Notes: a model not told the origin generated them from the letters alone. DNA of 64,000 nt from Bacillota bacterium (GCA_015059285.1 SVAS01000001.1:132217-196216); one strand, 5' to 3'. Positions 52,225 to 61,654 are shown, numbered from the stretch's first letter. Numbers and translations: made by a program.

Positions 52225-53538
52225 ATGAAAAGTACAAATGCATTAACTAGTGAAACGATAAAAAAAATATCAGCTTTAAAACAAGAACCAAACTGGATGT
52301 TAGAGTTTCGATTAAAATCATTAGATAAATTTAATAAACTTTCTAATCCAACATTTGGTCCAGAAATAAAGATAGACTTTTCTGATATCAATTATTATAA
52401 AAAAGTAATAGAAGAAATAAAAAATGATTGGAATGAATTACCAAATAATATTAAAAGCACATTTGATGAAATCGGGTTGCCACAAGCTGAAAAAAAGTAC
52501 TTAGCAGGGGTTCATGCACAATGTGAAAGTGAAACAGTATACCATAATATGCTTCAAGAAATAAAAGAAAAAAATATAATCTTTTGTGATACTGATACAG
52601 CATTAAAAAAATATCCTGATTTATTTAAACAATATTTTAACAATTTAGTCAAATATGATGAGAATAAATATACAGCATTAAATGGAGCGGTATGGAGTGG
52701 AGGAACGTTTATATATATTCCACCTAATACAACTTTAGATCGCCCTTTACAAAGTTATTTTAGAATTAATACTAAAAATATGGGGCAATTTGAGCGAACT
52801 ATTATTATTGTTGATGAAGGAAGTGACCTACATTATATGGAAGGTTGTACAGCACCAACTTATACTAGTGACGCACTTCATGCGGCTGTTGTAGAAATAT
52901 ATGTGAAGAAAAATGCGAAATGCAGGTACACAACAATTCAGAACTGGTCTAGTGATGTATATAATTTAGTTACCAAAAGGGCAATAGTTGATGAAAATGG
53001 GCTAATGGAATGGATTGATGGCAATATTGGTTCTAAAGTAAACATGAAATATCCAAGTTGTATTTTGAATGGCAAAAATGCTAAAGGAAATTGTATTTCT
53101 ATTGCTATTGCAAATAAAAGTCAATTTCAAGATACCGGTGCAAAAATGATTCACTTGGCTCCTAATACCCAAAGTAGTATTATTAGTAAGTCCATAGCTT
53201 TAAAGGGTGGAACTTCTAATTATAGAGGTACAGTGAAAATATCAAAAAAAGCAAATAATTCGTCAGCAAATGTAAAATGTGATACAATCATTATTGATAA
53301 ACATTCAAAAAGCGATACTATTCCTAAAAATATAGTTGATAATAAAACATCATATATTGAACATGAGGCAACTGTTTCAAAAATAGATGAAGAAAAATTG
53401 TTTTATCTAATGAGTAGAGGGTTATCAGAAGATAAAGCAAGAGAATTATTGATGATGGGATTTATTGAACGTTTTCGCGAAGAATTACCTATGGAATATG
53501 CAGTAGAATTAAATGCTCTACTAAAAAATTATTTTTAA
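52225..53538 (+). CDS. sufB: SufB Fe-S cluster assembly scaffold
   Basis: ATG 52225 follows ATGGTGATATTT (437 residues). Full SufB pattern: GGTFIYIPPNTTLDRPLQSYFRIN, GSDLHYMEGCTAP, CRYTTIQNWS, KCDTIIIDKHSKSDTIP and the C-terminal GFIERFREELPMEYAVE. SufB normally works with SufC ATPase and SufD; neither is near. RBS and spacing suggest its own transcript after the terminator. Confidence 0.95.
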   Translation: MKSTNALTSETIKKISALKQEPNWMLEFRLKSLDKFNKLSNPTFGPEIKIDFSDINYYKKVIEEIKNDWNELPNNIKSTFDEIGLPQAEKKYLAGVHAQCESETVYHNMLQEIKEKNIIFCDTDTALKKYPDLFKQYFNNLVKYDENKYTALNGAVWSGGTFIYIPPNTTLDRPLQSYFRINTKNMGQFERTIIIVDEGSDLHYMEGCTAPTYTSDALHAAVVEIYVKKNAKCRYTTIQNWSSDVYNLVTKRAIVDENGLMEWIDGNIGSKVNMKYPSCILNGKNAKGNCISIAIANKSQFQDTGAKMIHLAPNTQSSIISKSIALKGGTSNYRGTVKISKKANNSSANVKCDTIIIDKHSKSDTIPKNIVDNKTSYIEHEATVSKIDEEKLFYLMSRGLSEDKARELLMMGFIERFREELPMEYAVELNALLKNYF

Positions 53539-53551
53539 AGGAGAACAATAT

Positions 53552-53857
53552 ATGAAAAAGATAATAATAATTTTATTTTTAAGTGTAGTTTTACTAACAG
53601 GGTGTAAAAACAAAGAAGAAGAGTATAAAAACATATTACAAGATTATGCTAAGACATATTATGAAAAACACATGGTAGGTGTTGAAAATCAACAACAAGC
53701 TGAAATTACATTAGAAATGTTAAAAAAAGCTAATAATTATGGTGATAATTATGACTTATCTTTATTGAAAAAATGCGATAATAAAACATCAGTAACTATT
53801 AGTTTAAATAATCAAAAACAAATTATTAATTATGAATATGAATTAAAATGCAATTAA
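53552..53857 (+). CDS. Small lipoprotein
   Basis: A 101-residue protein with a lipoprotein signal peptide ending in LLTGC (lipobox, lipidated Cys18). The mature part is short and charged with no recognised domain. AAGGAGAACAATAT RBS, 13 bp after sufB. Confidence 0.85.
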   Translation: MKKIIIILFLSVVLLTGCKNKEEEYKNILQDYAKTYYEKHMVGVENQQQAEITLEMLKKANNYGDNYDLSLLKKCDNKTSVTISLNNQKQIINYEYELKCN

Positions 53858-53871
53858 TTCATATTTTTTTA
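53836..53871 (+). terminator. Rho-independent terminator
   Basis: Perfect 10-bp arms ATATGAATTA and TAATTCATAT, T-run. Confidence 0.85.
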
Positions 53872-53985
53872 AATATTACAAATTTTAAATAATTTGATAT
53901 AAAAAGTTATAATAATTTTACATTTTGTCTATAGGATATTTTAAAACGCACCTATACACATATCTAAAAATTTAAAATCTGTCAT

Positions 53986-54014
53986 TTGAACTTACTTTTA
54001 TTATTGTGTATTCT
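53986..54014 (+). promoter_or_regulatory. Probable sigmaA promoter of the ssb gene
   Basis: TTGAAC, 17-bp spacer, TATTCT; ATG 21 bp downstream of the -10. Confidence 0.5.
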
Positions 54015-54034
54015 TAATGTGAAAGGAGAATTTT

Positions 54035-54370
54035 ATGTTAAATAATACAGTAATAGTAGGTAGGATTGTTCGTGATCCTGAATTAAAAGAGACTGAAACA
54101 GGAAAGAAAGTTGCAAACATAACTTTAGCAGTCCCTCGTAGTTATAAAAATATGGAAGGAGAATATGAAACAGATTTTATTCCCTGTGTACTATGGTCGG
54201 GCATTGCAGAAAATACAGTTGCTTATTGCAAAGTTGGAGACTTAGTTGGTATAAAAGGCCGAGTGCAAAGCAGGTCTTATGAGACAGAAGAAACAAGACA
54301 TCATGTTGTGGAACTTGTTGCAGAAAAAGTAACCTTTTTATCTAGCAAAAAAGAACCAACAAACGAATAA
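54035..54370 (+). CDS. ssb: Single-stranded DNA-binding protein
   Basis: A 111-residue OB-fold SSB (NTVIVGRIVRDPELKETETGK, ITLAVPRSYKN, DFIPCVLWSGIAENTV, GRVQSR) that stops right after the OB domain. It lacks the flexible acidic tail (DDDIPF) through which typical SSBs recruit partners, so it looks like an accessory or second SSB. Own promoter and terminator. Confidence 0.92.
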   Translation: MLNNTVIVGRIVRDPELKETETGKKVANITLAVPRSYKNMEGEYETDFIPCVLWSGIAENTVAYCKVGDLVGIKGRVQSRSYETEETRHHVVELVAEKVTFLSSKKEPTNE

Positions 54371-54381
54371 TTGAAGTAAAA

Positions 54382-54426
54382 AAATAAAAGTAGCTACATA
54401 AAAATTACTGTGTACTACTTTTATTA
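54382..54426 (+). terminator. Rho-independent terminator of ssb
   Basis: Perfect 11-bp arms AATAAAAGTAG and CTACTTTTATT with a long inner loop. Confidence 0.75.
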
Positions 54427-54526
54427 ATATTTTTAATTATAATCTATTAATCTATTTTGAATATTAAAATAAATAATATATACAAAAGACTAATTTTAAT
54501 ATATAATTAAATTTAGGAGGTATATT

Positions 54527-55060
54527 ATGAAAAAAATAGAATTTGGATATTCAAATGATTTAGAACCAAGTGGTTCATGGGAAGGTATCGGCATAAAACA
54601 AGGCGTTTTGTTAACCGATGCAACATATTATGGAGCAATTGAATTTAATGGGGATTCTTTTGTGGTTGCTAAAGTTGAAAAAGATGAGTATGGTAGGTAC
54701 CCTGAATTAGTGGATAATTTTATTGTAAGAAATGCTATTGCAGATATGTATGCTGATGGGTCAGGGTCACTTTTATTAGATCAAGAAAAATCAATGGAAG
54801 CTACTAAAATAGAAAATCTTTTAAATGAACAATCAATAAAAAAACAAATTAATGGAATAAGTGATATACTAGCTGTTAGTAATGGTATTCATAGAGCTAA
54901 TAAATTTTTTACAATTTTAGAAACAGAAGAAAAAATTATTTCAACATCAATAACACATGATGCTTTTGAAGCAAAGAACAGTGCTTTAAAACGTTGCCAT
55001 AGAACTTTTTCTGAAATGCAAAGAACTTTAGAAAATCAAATAAGCCCTATGGAAAGATAA
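54527..55060 (+). CDS. Unrecognised soluble protein
   Basis: A 177-residue protein with an N-terminal beta region (GVLLTDATYYGAIEFNGDSFVVAKVE) and a C-terminal helical region (HDAFEAKNSALKRCHRTFSEMQRTLEN). Two similar weak halves might be present. No motif recognised. Strong RBS TTAGGAGGTATATT supports it as real. Confidence 0.65.
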   Translation: MKKIEFGYSNDLEPSGSWEGIGIKQGVLLTDATYYGAIEFNGDSFVVAKVEKDEYGRYPELVDNFIVRNAIADMYADGSGSLLLDQEKSMEATKIENLLNEQSIKKQINGISDILAVSNGIHRANKFFTILETEEKIISTSITHDAFEAKNSALKRCHRTFSEMQRTLENQISPMER

Positions 55061-55117
55061 GTGATAAAGATAGTTATTTGCTGAAATTTATAAACTAAGA
55101 AATTTTAAATAGGTGAT

Positions 55118-55579
55118 ATGATGGAAATTTTATGTTTAAAAGAAGCAGATGCTAAAGAAGTTTGTGCTTGGAGATATAATGAACCATATCAAATTTATAA
55201 TTTACCTGTATGGGAAGAAGTTGTTAGTAATAATTGGTCAATTGCAGACGAAGAAAGAAGAACAAGAGAATATAGAAAAATTGTTGATGAAAACGGCATA
55301 TTTTTAGGCTTTTTTAGATATAAAATGCAAGATGACAAAATAATTTTAGGACTTGGTTTGAACCCAAATTATTGCGGAAAAAAGCTAGGTAGTAAATTTA
55401 TCCAAAAAATACTTGATTATTTAAAAGTTTATAACTGTTTAATAGAACTAGAAGTTAGATCATTTAATGTAAGAGCTATTAAGTGTTATGAAAAGGTTGG
55501 ATTTAAAATTATTGATAAAAGTTACAAAAAAACTTTAAATGGCGAAGACGAATTTGTCGTAATGCAAATAAACTTATAG
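55118..55579 (+). CDS. GNAT-family N-acetyltransferase
   Basis: A 153-residue RimI-like acetyltransferase; the acetyl-CoA loop is seen as LGLNPNYCGKKLGSKFIQ and the last strand as VRAIKCYEKVGFKII. Substrate unknown. Start ATG after AATAGGTGATATG; a second ATG two codons on is possible. Confidence 0.88.
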   Translation: MMEILCLKEADAKEVCAWRYNEPYQIYNLPVWEEVVSNNWSIADEERRTREYRKIVDENGIFLGFFRYKMQDDKIILGLGLNPNYCGKKLGSKFIQKILDYLKVYNCLIELEVRSFNVRAIKCYEKVGFKIIDKSYKKTLNGEDEFVVMQINL

Positions 55580-55591
55580 CATATATACAAT

Positions 55592-55650
55592 AAAACAAGG
55601 AATATAGGCTAAACCTTTCAAAAAGGCTAGGACTTTAATCCTTGTTTTTT
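55592..55650. terminator. Bidirectional hairpin between convergent genes
   Basis: AAAACAAGGA pairs with TCCTTGTTTT across a ~37-base loop containing AGGCTAAACC-like inner pairing; A- and T-runs on both sides. Confidence 0.65.
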
Positions 55651-55839
55651 AATTTCTTCATAAAAAATTTCATCAGGAGATACTTTGAAAATTTTTGCAA
55701 TTTGAATAGCCCTTTCATATGAAAGACGACGTTTGTTATTTTCAATTTGCCAATAAAATGTTTTACTAATACCTAATAAATCCCCCATATTTTTATAACT
55801 TAGATTATATTTAATACGATATTTTTTTAGTGTTTCCAT
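55627..55839 (-). CDS. Small XRE-family HTH regulator
   Basis: A 70-residue single-domain Cro/CI-type protein (YKNMGDLLGISKTFYWQIENNKRRL). ATG follows GGAAGGTGAATT on the minus strand. Divergent from another XRE gene at 55977; the intergenic region has a tandem 11-bp repeat next to its start. Confidence 0.85.
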   Translation of the reverse strand: METLKKYRIKYNLSYKNMGDLLGISKTFYWQIENNKRRLSYERAIQIAKIFKVSPDEIFYEEIKKQGLKS

Positions 55840-55858
55840 AATTCACCTTCCATAGTCA

Positions 55859-55880
55859 ATTATACGTTAATTATATGTTA
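55859..55880. repeat. Tandem 11-bp repeat in the divergent XRE promoter region
   Basis: ATTATACGTTA and ATTATATGTTA are adjacent direct repeats with one difference, 20 bp before the minus-strand XRE start; plausible operators. Confidence 0.5.
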
Positions 55881-55976
55881 ATTTCAATAATAAATTCACT
55901 AAAAATTAATTTTATTTTCATTTGGCATGTTTACTGATATAATTAGATTAACAAATAGATAACGGAGGGATTATTG

Positions 55977-56330
55977 ATGTTAATAGGCGAAAGAATAAAA
56001 CAAGAAAGAATTAAAAGAGGTTTAACACAAGCTGAATTAGGTAATTTATTAGGCGTATCAAAAGTATCTATTTGTGGTTATGAAACAGGTGCTAGAACAC
56101 CAACTGTGGATACATTTTTAAGACTAATTGATATTTTATCTTTAACACCAGAATATGCATTAGGTCGAGATATGAATGTAGTAGCAGAAAAGGAAACAGA
56201 ATATCATGTTGTAATGGCTAAAGAAGATATGACAATAATTGAAGAACTAAAAAAGCATCGTGAACTTTACAATAAACTTTGTACAGATCCAAAAAGAGTA
56301 ATTGAACTTATTAGTAGAAAAATAAAATAA
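55977..56330 (+). CDS. XRE-family HTH regulator
   Basis: GGAGGGATTATTG favours the ATG at 55977 (117 residues) over the TTG at 55974. Residues 8-60 are a HTH_3 domain (LTQAELGNLLGVSKVSICGYE); the tail is a charged helical region (EELKKHRELYNKLCTDPKRV). Often found in Bacilli as stand-alone regulators. Divergent from the small XRE gene. Confidence 0.87.
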   Translation: MLIGERIKQERIKRGLTQAELGNLLGVSKVSICGYETGARTPTVDTFLRLIDILSLTPEYALGRDMNVVAEKETEYHVVMAKEDMTIIEELKKHRELYNKLCTDPKRVIELISRKIK

Positions 56331-56341
56331 TTTTAAACATA

Positions 56342-56367
56342 AAAATTGCTTAAAGGCAATTTTTTTT
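56342..56367 (+). terminator. Rho-independent terminator
   Basis: Arms AAAATTGC and GCAATTTT, 6-base loop, T tail. Confidence 0.85.
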
Positions 56368-56410
56368 AAATAATAAAATTTATTATGATATAATTATAAT
56401 AGGTGATAAT

Positions 56411-57685
56411 ATGAATATAGTGGATATAATAAATAAAAAAAGATTAGGTTATAAATTAACTAAGGAAGAAATTGCTTTTGCTATTAATAATTATATAGAT
56501 AAAAAAATAGAAGACTATCAAATGAGTGCATTACTTATGGCTATTTGCTTAAATGGCATGGATAGTGAAGAAACTTTTAATATGACGGATGTATTTTTAC
56601 ATAGTGGGGATATTTTAGATTTAAGTGAAATAAATACTACCAAAGTAGATAAGCATTCAACTGGTGGCATTGGAGATAAAACAACCTTAGTATTAGCTCC
56701 TTTAGTTGCATCTTGTGGTGTTCCAGTTGCTAAAATGAGTGGTCGTAGTTTAGGTTTTACAGGAGGAACTATAGATAAACTAGAAGCTATACCAAATTTA
56801 AGAACAGATTTGACGTTAGAAGAATTTATTAATCAAGTAAAAGAAATAGGTGTAGCAGTTGTTTCTCAAACAGGTAATTTAGTTCCTGCCGATAAAAAAA
56901 TTTATGCTTTAAGAGATGTTACGGGGACAGTACAATCGCTTCCTTTAATAGCATCATCAATCATGAGTAAAAAATTAGCAAGCGGTGTAGATAAAATTGT
57001 TATTGATTTAAAAATAGGTGATGGAGCTTTTGTTAAAACTGTAGAAGAAGCTAAAATTTTAGGCAACATAATGGTTGAAATAGGGAAAAACTATAACAAA
57101 GAAGTTATCTGTGTTGTAACTAGCATGGATCAGCCATTAGGTAAAGCAATTGGTAATTCGTTAGAAGTTATTGAAGCCATGGATACCTTAAAATGTGAAG
57201 GACCAAAAGATTTAGAAGAAGTTGTTTTAACCTTAGGTTCATATATGGTTTCTATGGGGAAAAATATTAGTTATCAAGATGCCCAAAAAGAGTTGATGGA
57301 AAACTTAAAAAATGGTAAAGCTTATAGTAAATTTGAAGAAATGGTTAAAATGCAAAAAGGTAACATAGAAGCATTAGAAATAAGTTCAAAAGTTTATTCT
57401 TTAAAAAGTAAAACAACTGGTTTTATTAAAGAAATAAAAGCTCAAAAGCTTGGTGAATTAGTTCGCTCAATTGGTGGAGGAAGATATACTAAAGAAGATG
57501 TGGTTGACTTTAAAGTAGGTATGGTTTTAAATAAAAAAGTTAACGATTATGTTTTAGAAGATGAAGAATTAGTAAAAGTATATCTAGGAGATAAGGATAT
57601 TAACATTAACGAAATATTAGATTGCTTTGTTATTGATATGGAGCAAAAAGAAGATAATCAATTAATTTATGGTGTTATTAAATGA
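56411..57685 (+). CDS. pdp: Pyrimidine-nucleoside phosphorylase (thymidine phosphorylase family)
   Basis: A 424-residue family II nucleoside phosphorylase: VDKHSTGGIGDKTTL near residue 80, GRSLGFTGGTIDKLE, and a C-terminal PYNP_C domain (SIGGGRYTKEDVVDFKVG). It splits thymidine, uridine or deoxyuridine to base and sugar-1-phosphate for salvage. RBS AGGTGATAAT. Overlaps the next gene by 4 bp. Confidence 0.95.
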   Translation: MNIVDIINKKRLGYKLTKEEIAFAINNYIDKKIEDYQMSALLMAICLNGMDSEETFNMTDVFLHSGDILDLSEINTTKVDKHSTGGIGDKTTLVLAPLVASCGVPVAKMSGRSLGFTGGTIDKLEAIPNLRTDLTLEEFINQVKEIGVAVVSQTGNLVPADKKIYALRDVTGTVQSLPLIASSIMSKKLASGVDKIVIDLKIGDGAFVKTVEEAKILGNIMVEIGKNYNKEVICVVTSMDQPLGKAIGNSLEVIEAMDTLKCEGPKDLEEVVLTLGSYMVSMGKNISYQDAQKELMENLKNGKAYSKFEEMVKMQKGNIEALEISSKVYSLKSKTTGFIKEIKAQKLGELVRSIGGGRYTKEDVVDFKVGMVLNKKVNDYVLEDEELVKVYLGDKDININEILDCFVIDMEQKEDNQLIYGVIK

Positions 57686-58290
57686 TTAATAGATTAGATG
57701 ATACTTTTGTATATATATTAACAGAACTAAAGTCTATACTAGGTCCAATTATAATAATAGTATTAGTGCTTACAATTATACAAATTTTAATTAATTATAT
57801 AAAATATGGTGGAAAAATATTTGATGTTTTTAAAAAACGGAAAAGTATTAATATAACATATGATAGTTTAGAAATAATAATTAAAAATTTAAAAGTTTAT
57901 TATAAATTGATTAAAATTAATAATGGTCAAGTAATTTTACTTTTAGAAAGCGGTATATACGTACTATATATATTAGATTATAATGGCATAATAACAGGTG
58001 ATATAAAAAAAGACACTTTAGTTTTAAAAGCTAACACTGAAAACCAACAGAAAATTGCTAATCCTGTCTATGTGATTAATAATCAAATTAAAAAATTAGA
58101 AAAAATTGTTAATGAAAATATAAAAGGTTATGTTCTATTAAAGAAAGGTTGTCTTTTTAGTGTTTTAAATAGAACTGATATAAAAGTAATTCCAGCTAAC
58201 GCTTTTTATTATCATTTTTCTAAATTCATTAAAAATAAAAAATTAAGTAAAAAACAAATAGATGAAATATATGAGAAAATAGTTGCTTAA
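57682..58290 (+). CDS. Membrane-anchored NERD-like domain protein
   Basis: A 202-residue protein with one N-terminal membrane helix (about residues 15-37) and a soluble domain. The end GYVLLKKGCLFSVLNRTDIKVIPANAFYYH follows the late strands of NERD (nuclease-related) domains; catalytic residues are not clear. Starts in the stop of pdp (ATGA), so translation is coupled. Confidence 0.55.
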   Translation: MINRLDDTFVYILTELKSILGPIIIIVLVLTIIQILINYIKYGGKIFDVFKKRKSINITYDSLEIIIKNLKVYYKLIKINNGQVILLLESGIYVLYILDYNGIITGDIKKDTLVLKANTENQQKIANPVYVINNQIKKLEKIVNENIKGYVLLKKGCLFSVLNRTDIKVIPANAFYYHFSKFIKNKKLSKKQIDEIYEKIVA

Positions 58291-58304
58291 AACTATTTTT
58301 TTCT
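58276..58304 (+). terminator. Rho-independent terminator
   Basis: Arms AAAATAGTT and AACTATTTT, 6-base loop, T-run. Confidence 0.8.
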
Positions 58305-58346
58305 TTTAATTTTAGGTATAATATTTATAGAAAAAGTAGGTGAATT

Positions 58347-60230
58347 ATGGCTATTACAAAAACAAATTTTATTAATTATAGTAGATGTCCTAGATATGTA
58401 GCGCTTGATGACTTGAAAAAAGAAAAATTAGATAGCGTAGTTACTTTAGAAGAATATAGAAAAGAAGAGGAAGCTGAATATATAAAAGAATTACTTGGTG
58501 ATATGTATGATGAAGATAATAATGATTTAATAGATGTTAAAAACGAGCATTTAGAAGTGATGCTTCCTTATTATAATAAAGTAGAAATCTTAGCAGGGCA
58601 ACTATCCCCTAAATATTTTGAAGGAACTTTTAAATATTCCGCTCATACACAAGCCCAAGAAAGTTTTGATTTTAAAAAAAATGGTATCAGGTATTTATGT
58701 TATGTGGATATTTATAATGAAACAAAAGATGCTTTTAATATTATAGAAGTAAAAGCAACAACTACTAATAAATATTTAGGTATAGGAAAAACAGTTAAAG
58801 ATGAGTTTGGCAATAAAAAAGTCAATTCTATCTTTCAAAGAGGGGACGATGGAATATATTATTTGTTAGAAGAACTTAATGTTAATATTAGTGACTATAT
58901 GGAAGAAGATAAATATTATACATACAAACAAAAATTATTTAAAAAATTAGATCCTTCCGGTCATTATGTTTTTGATTTAGCTGTTCAAAGATATATTATA
59001 GAAAACGATTTAAAGCAAAACAATATGAGTGATAAGATTGATAAAATTAAATACTATTTAGCTGTTTGCAATGCAGATTATGTATTTAATGGTAAATATG
59101 AAAATGATGAACCGCTTTATGAGACTGATGAAAATGGAAATGATATTATTTGTTATTTTGATATGACTAGCATTACAAAAGACTATTTAGATATAGTTGA
59201 TATTGAAAGAAAAAAAGTAGAAATGTATATTCAAAATTTAAAAATAGATCCTGTTCCTATTGGACAATATTGTGAAAATAAAAAGACAACAGTTTGTAAA
59301 TACAAAAAAATATGTTGGTCACATATTCCATCTTATAATTCAGTGTTTAATTATATTGATAGCCATCATGGATTTAAAGATGAAAACGGTAATAAATATG
59401 AATTATTTGATTTAGTTAGTGATGGTATTATCAAAATGGAAGATATTCCTACCAATTATTTAAATCGTCCTAAAAATGTAATTCAAAAAAATGCCTTAGT
59501 TAATGATGAGCCTTTTATTAATGAAAAGAAGATTATTGATGGTATAAAACAAATAACTTATCCAATATATCATTTGGATTTTGAAACGTTTCCTTGTCCG
59601 TTACCTCGTTATAAAGGCGAAAAATGTTATACTCAGTCAGTATTTCAATTTTCTCTACATATAGAAAAAGAACCAAATGTTTGTGATAAGGAAAAAGATC
59701 ATTATGAATTTTTAGCATATAATCATTCTGATTTGAGAGAAGAATTAGTTAAAAAAATGTGTGAATATATTGATACAAAAAGTGGAGGAACTGTTTTGGT
59801 TTATAATGAAGCTTTTGAAAAAACGAGATTGAAAGAACTAGCTAATATTTTTCCAGAATATAAACGAGAACTTTTAAAAATAAGAGAGATGATATTTGAC
59901 CTTATGAATATTACAAAAACCAAAAGTAGTTTATATGAAAATTTAGGATATGATAAAGAAGAAGCGAAAATGTTTAATTATTATCATAAAGATCAAAGCG
60001 GTTCATTTTCTATTAAAAAGTTTTTGCCCTTATTTAGTAATTTAACTTATAAAGGTATGGAAATAGGTAATGGCGTTGAAGCTATGATAGCGTACGCTAC
60101 ATTCCCTAAACTAAATGAAAGAGAATTTAAACATAAATATCAAAAATTAGTGGAATATTGTAAACAAGATACTTGGGCTATGTATGAAGTTTTAAAGGGG
60201 TTAAAAAAGAAAGTAGGATATCATGATTGA
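58347..60230 (+). CDS. DUF2779 protein: Cas4-like nuclease domain plus DnaQ-like exonuclease domain
   Basis: A 627-residue protein. The N-terminal half has a PD-(D/E)XK core (CYVDIYNE ... NIIEVKATT) and the cysteine layout of Cas4/AddB Fe-S nucleases: one Cys in SRCPRY near residue 13 and three in YCENKKTTVCKYKKICW near residue 310. The C-terminal half is DUF2779, a RNase H-fold exonuclease (HLDFETFPCPLPRY, VYNEAFEKTRL, YCKQDTWAMYEVL). RBS GTAGGTGAATT. Cellular role unknown; probably DNA end processing. Overlaps the next gene by 8 bp. Confidence 0.88.
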   Translation: MAITKTNFINYSRCPRYVALDDLKKEKLDSVVTLEEYRKEEEAEYIKELLGDMYDEDNNDLIDVKNEHLEVMLPYYNKVEILAGQLSPKYFEGTFKYSAHTQAQESFDFKKNGIRYLCYVDIYNETKDAFNIIEVKATTTNKYLGIGKTVKDEFGNKKVNSIFQRGDDGIYYLLEELNVNISDYMEEDKYYTYKQKLFKKLDPSGHYVFDLAVQRYIIENDLKQNNMSDKIDKIKYYLAVCNADYVFNGKYENDEPLYETDENGNDIICYFDMTSITKDYLDIVDIERKKVEMYIQNLKIDPVPIGQYCENKKTTVCKYKKICWSHIPSYNSVFNYIDSHHGFKDENGNKYELFDLVSDGIIKMEDIPTNYLNRPKNVIQKNALVNDEPFINEKKIIDGIKQITYPIYHLDFETFPCPLPRYKGEKCYTQSVFQFSLHIEKEPNVCDKEKDHYEFLAYNHSDLREELVKKMCEYIDTKSGGTVLVYNEAFEKTRLKELANIFPEYKRELLKIREMIFDLMNITKTKSSLYENLGYDKEEAKMFNYYHKDQSGSFSIKKFLPLFSNLTYKGMEIGNGVEAMIAYATFPKLNEREFKHKYQKLVEYCKQDTWAMYEVLKGLKKKVGYHD

Positions 60231-61377
60231 TAAAATAACTAATATTATAGAAAAATTAATAGAAAAAGGTTCAAATATTGAGCGTGAAAAAGATTACTTA
60301 ATAAAAAATAGTTTAAATATTTTAAAAAACAATAAATATGAAGAATTTGTTATAAATTTAAATCAGTTTATTGAAAGTAATATTAACAAAGAAACAGGAA
60401 TTAAAAATATATCAGTGGGTATTAAAGTAGGCAGTGCCAAGCTAATTATAAATAAGGGGAATTTTGAACCTAAAAATAGTGTATTTGATATAGCTAGTAT
60501 TACTAAATTATTTACTTTAAAACTTTGTTACGAGTTTAGAGAATTAGGCATTTTAGATTTCAATATAAAGATAAAGGATATAGATAATAGTTATATAAAT
60601 TTAGGTAATTATAAAATAATTGATATTTTGAAAATGCATGGATTAATTGAAACAGCAGGTAAATTATCAGAAACAAAGAATTACAATGAATTAATTGAAA
60701 GGTTAAAAACAGTTGAGGTAAAAAACTATGATAAATATGTTTATACTGATATTGGTTTTAATATTCTAGCTTTTCTTTTAGAAAAAATATATTATGATAA
60801 TTTTAATGAACATTTAACATTTGATAAACTATGTACAAAATATATTTTTAAACCTTATAATTTAATGAACACAGGTTTTAATTTGCAAGGCAAAGTTATT
60901 TTAGGTAATGATTTTGGAAATCTTCCGAGTGATAAAAAAGCCAAAATATTAGGTGGTGTTAGTGGAGCTGCTGGTATATATACAAATGTTTGTGATTTAT
61001 TACAGGTAGGAGAACTTTTAATTAATAAAAAATTTTTTAAAGAAGATTTTATTAATGAAATTCTAGATTATTATTTTTGGGATACGGTTGAAAGAAAAAG
61101 AAGTTATAGCGGAATTTATATTCATACACATAATCAAGATAAAAGTTATGCCCCAATTTATTTTTCTAATGAAACTATAGCGCATCAAGGGTATACCGGT
61201 GGAGTAGTTGCTTTTGATTTGAAAAATAAGATTAGTCAAGTAATACTTGTAGATGCTTTAGATAAAGAAAATAAAAAAACAGATAATTATTTTTACTATT
61301 TTCATCAAATTCAAAATCGTATTAGTTTGGATAGTTTAGTAATATATATTGTTAATGCATTAAAAGAACAAATGTAA
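60223..61377 (+). CDS. Serine hydrolase of the beta-lactamase/PBP-like family (1)
   Basis: A 384-residue class C-like serine hydrolase without signal peptide: SITK (SxxK) in FDIASITKLFT, YTDIGFN in the YxN position, and HQGYTGG in the KTG position. Cytoplasmic relatives hydrolyse esters, amides or D-amino acid peptides. A paralogue lies 320 bp downstream beyond rpoZ. Coupled to the DUF2779 gene by an 8-bp overlap. Confidence 0.88.
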   Translation: MIDKITNIIEKLIEKGSNIEREKDYLIKNSLNILKNNKYEEFVINLNQFIESNINKETGIKNISVGIKVGSAKLIINKGNFEPKNSVFDIASITKLFTLKLCYEFRELGILDFNIKIKDIDNSYINLGNYKIIDILKMHGLIETAGKLSETKNYNELIERLKTVEVKNYDKYVYTDIGFNILAFLLEKIYYDNFNEHLTFDKLCTKYIFKPYNLMNTGFNLQGKVILGNDFGNLPSDKKAKILGGVSGAAGIYTNVCDLLQVGELLINKKFFKEDFINEILDYYFWDTVERKRSYSGIYIHTHNQDKSYAPIYFSNETIAHQGYTGGVVAFDLKNKISQVILVDALDKENKKTDNYFYYFHQIQNRISLDSLVIYIVNALKEQM

Positions 61378-61453
61378 AATAATGTAAAAAAGAATTGAAT
61401 TACTTGAATTTAGTTAGAATATATTATATTATCATAATAGGGAGAGTGATAAT

Positions 61454-61654
61454 ATGATTCATCCTTCAATTGATAAGTTATTAAATAAAATAGGTTCTAA
61501 ATATTTACTTGTAAATATTGTATCTAATCGTGCAAAAAAAATGCAAGAAACAGAACATTATCAAATGAAAGAAAACGAATATAAATCTAAAAAAGCTATA
61601 GGAAAAGCTTTAGAGGAAGTATCAAAAGACTTAATCAAAATAAAAGAAGATTAA
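61454..61654 (+). CDS. rpoZ: RNA polymerase omega subunit
   Basis: A 66-residue omega protein: HPSIDKLLNKIGSKYLLVNIVSNRAKKM and the helix KKAIGKALEEVSKDLI. Promotes assembly of beta-prime into core polymerase. The common partners gmk or priA are not adjacent. The last codons form one arm of the terminator. Confidence 0.9.
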   Translation: MIHPSIDKLLNKIGSKYLLVNIVSNRAKKMQETEHYQMKENEYKSKKAIGKALEEVSKDLIKIKED

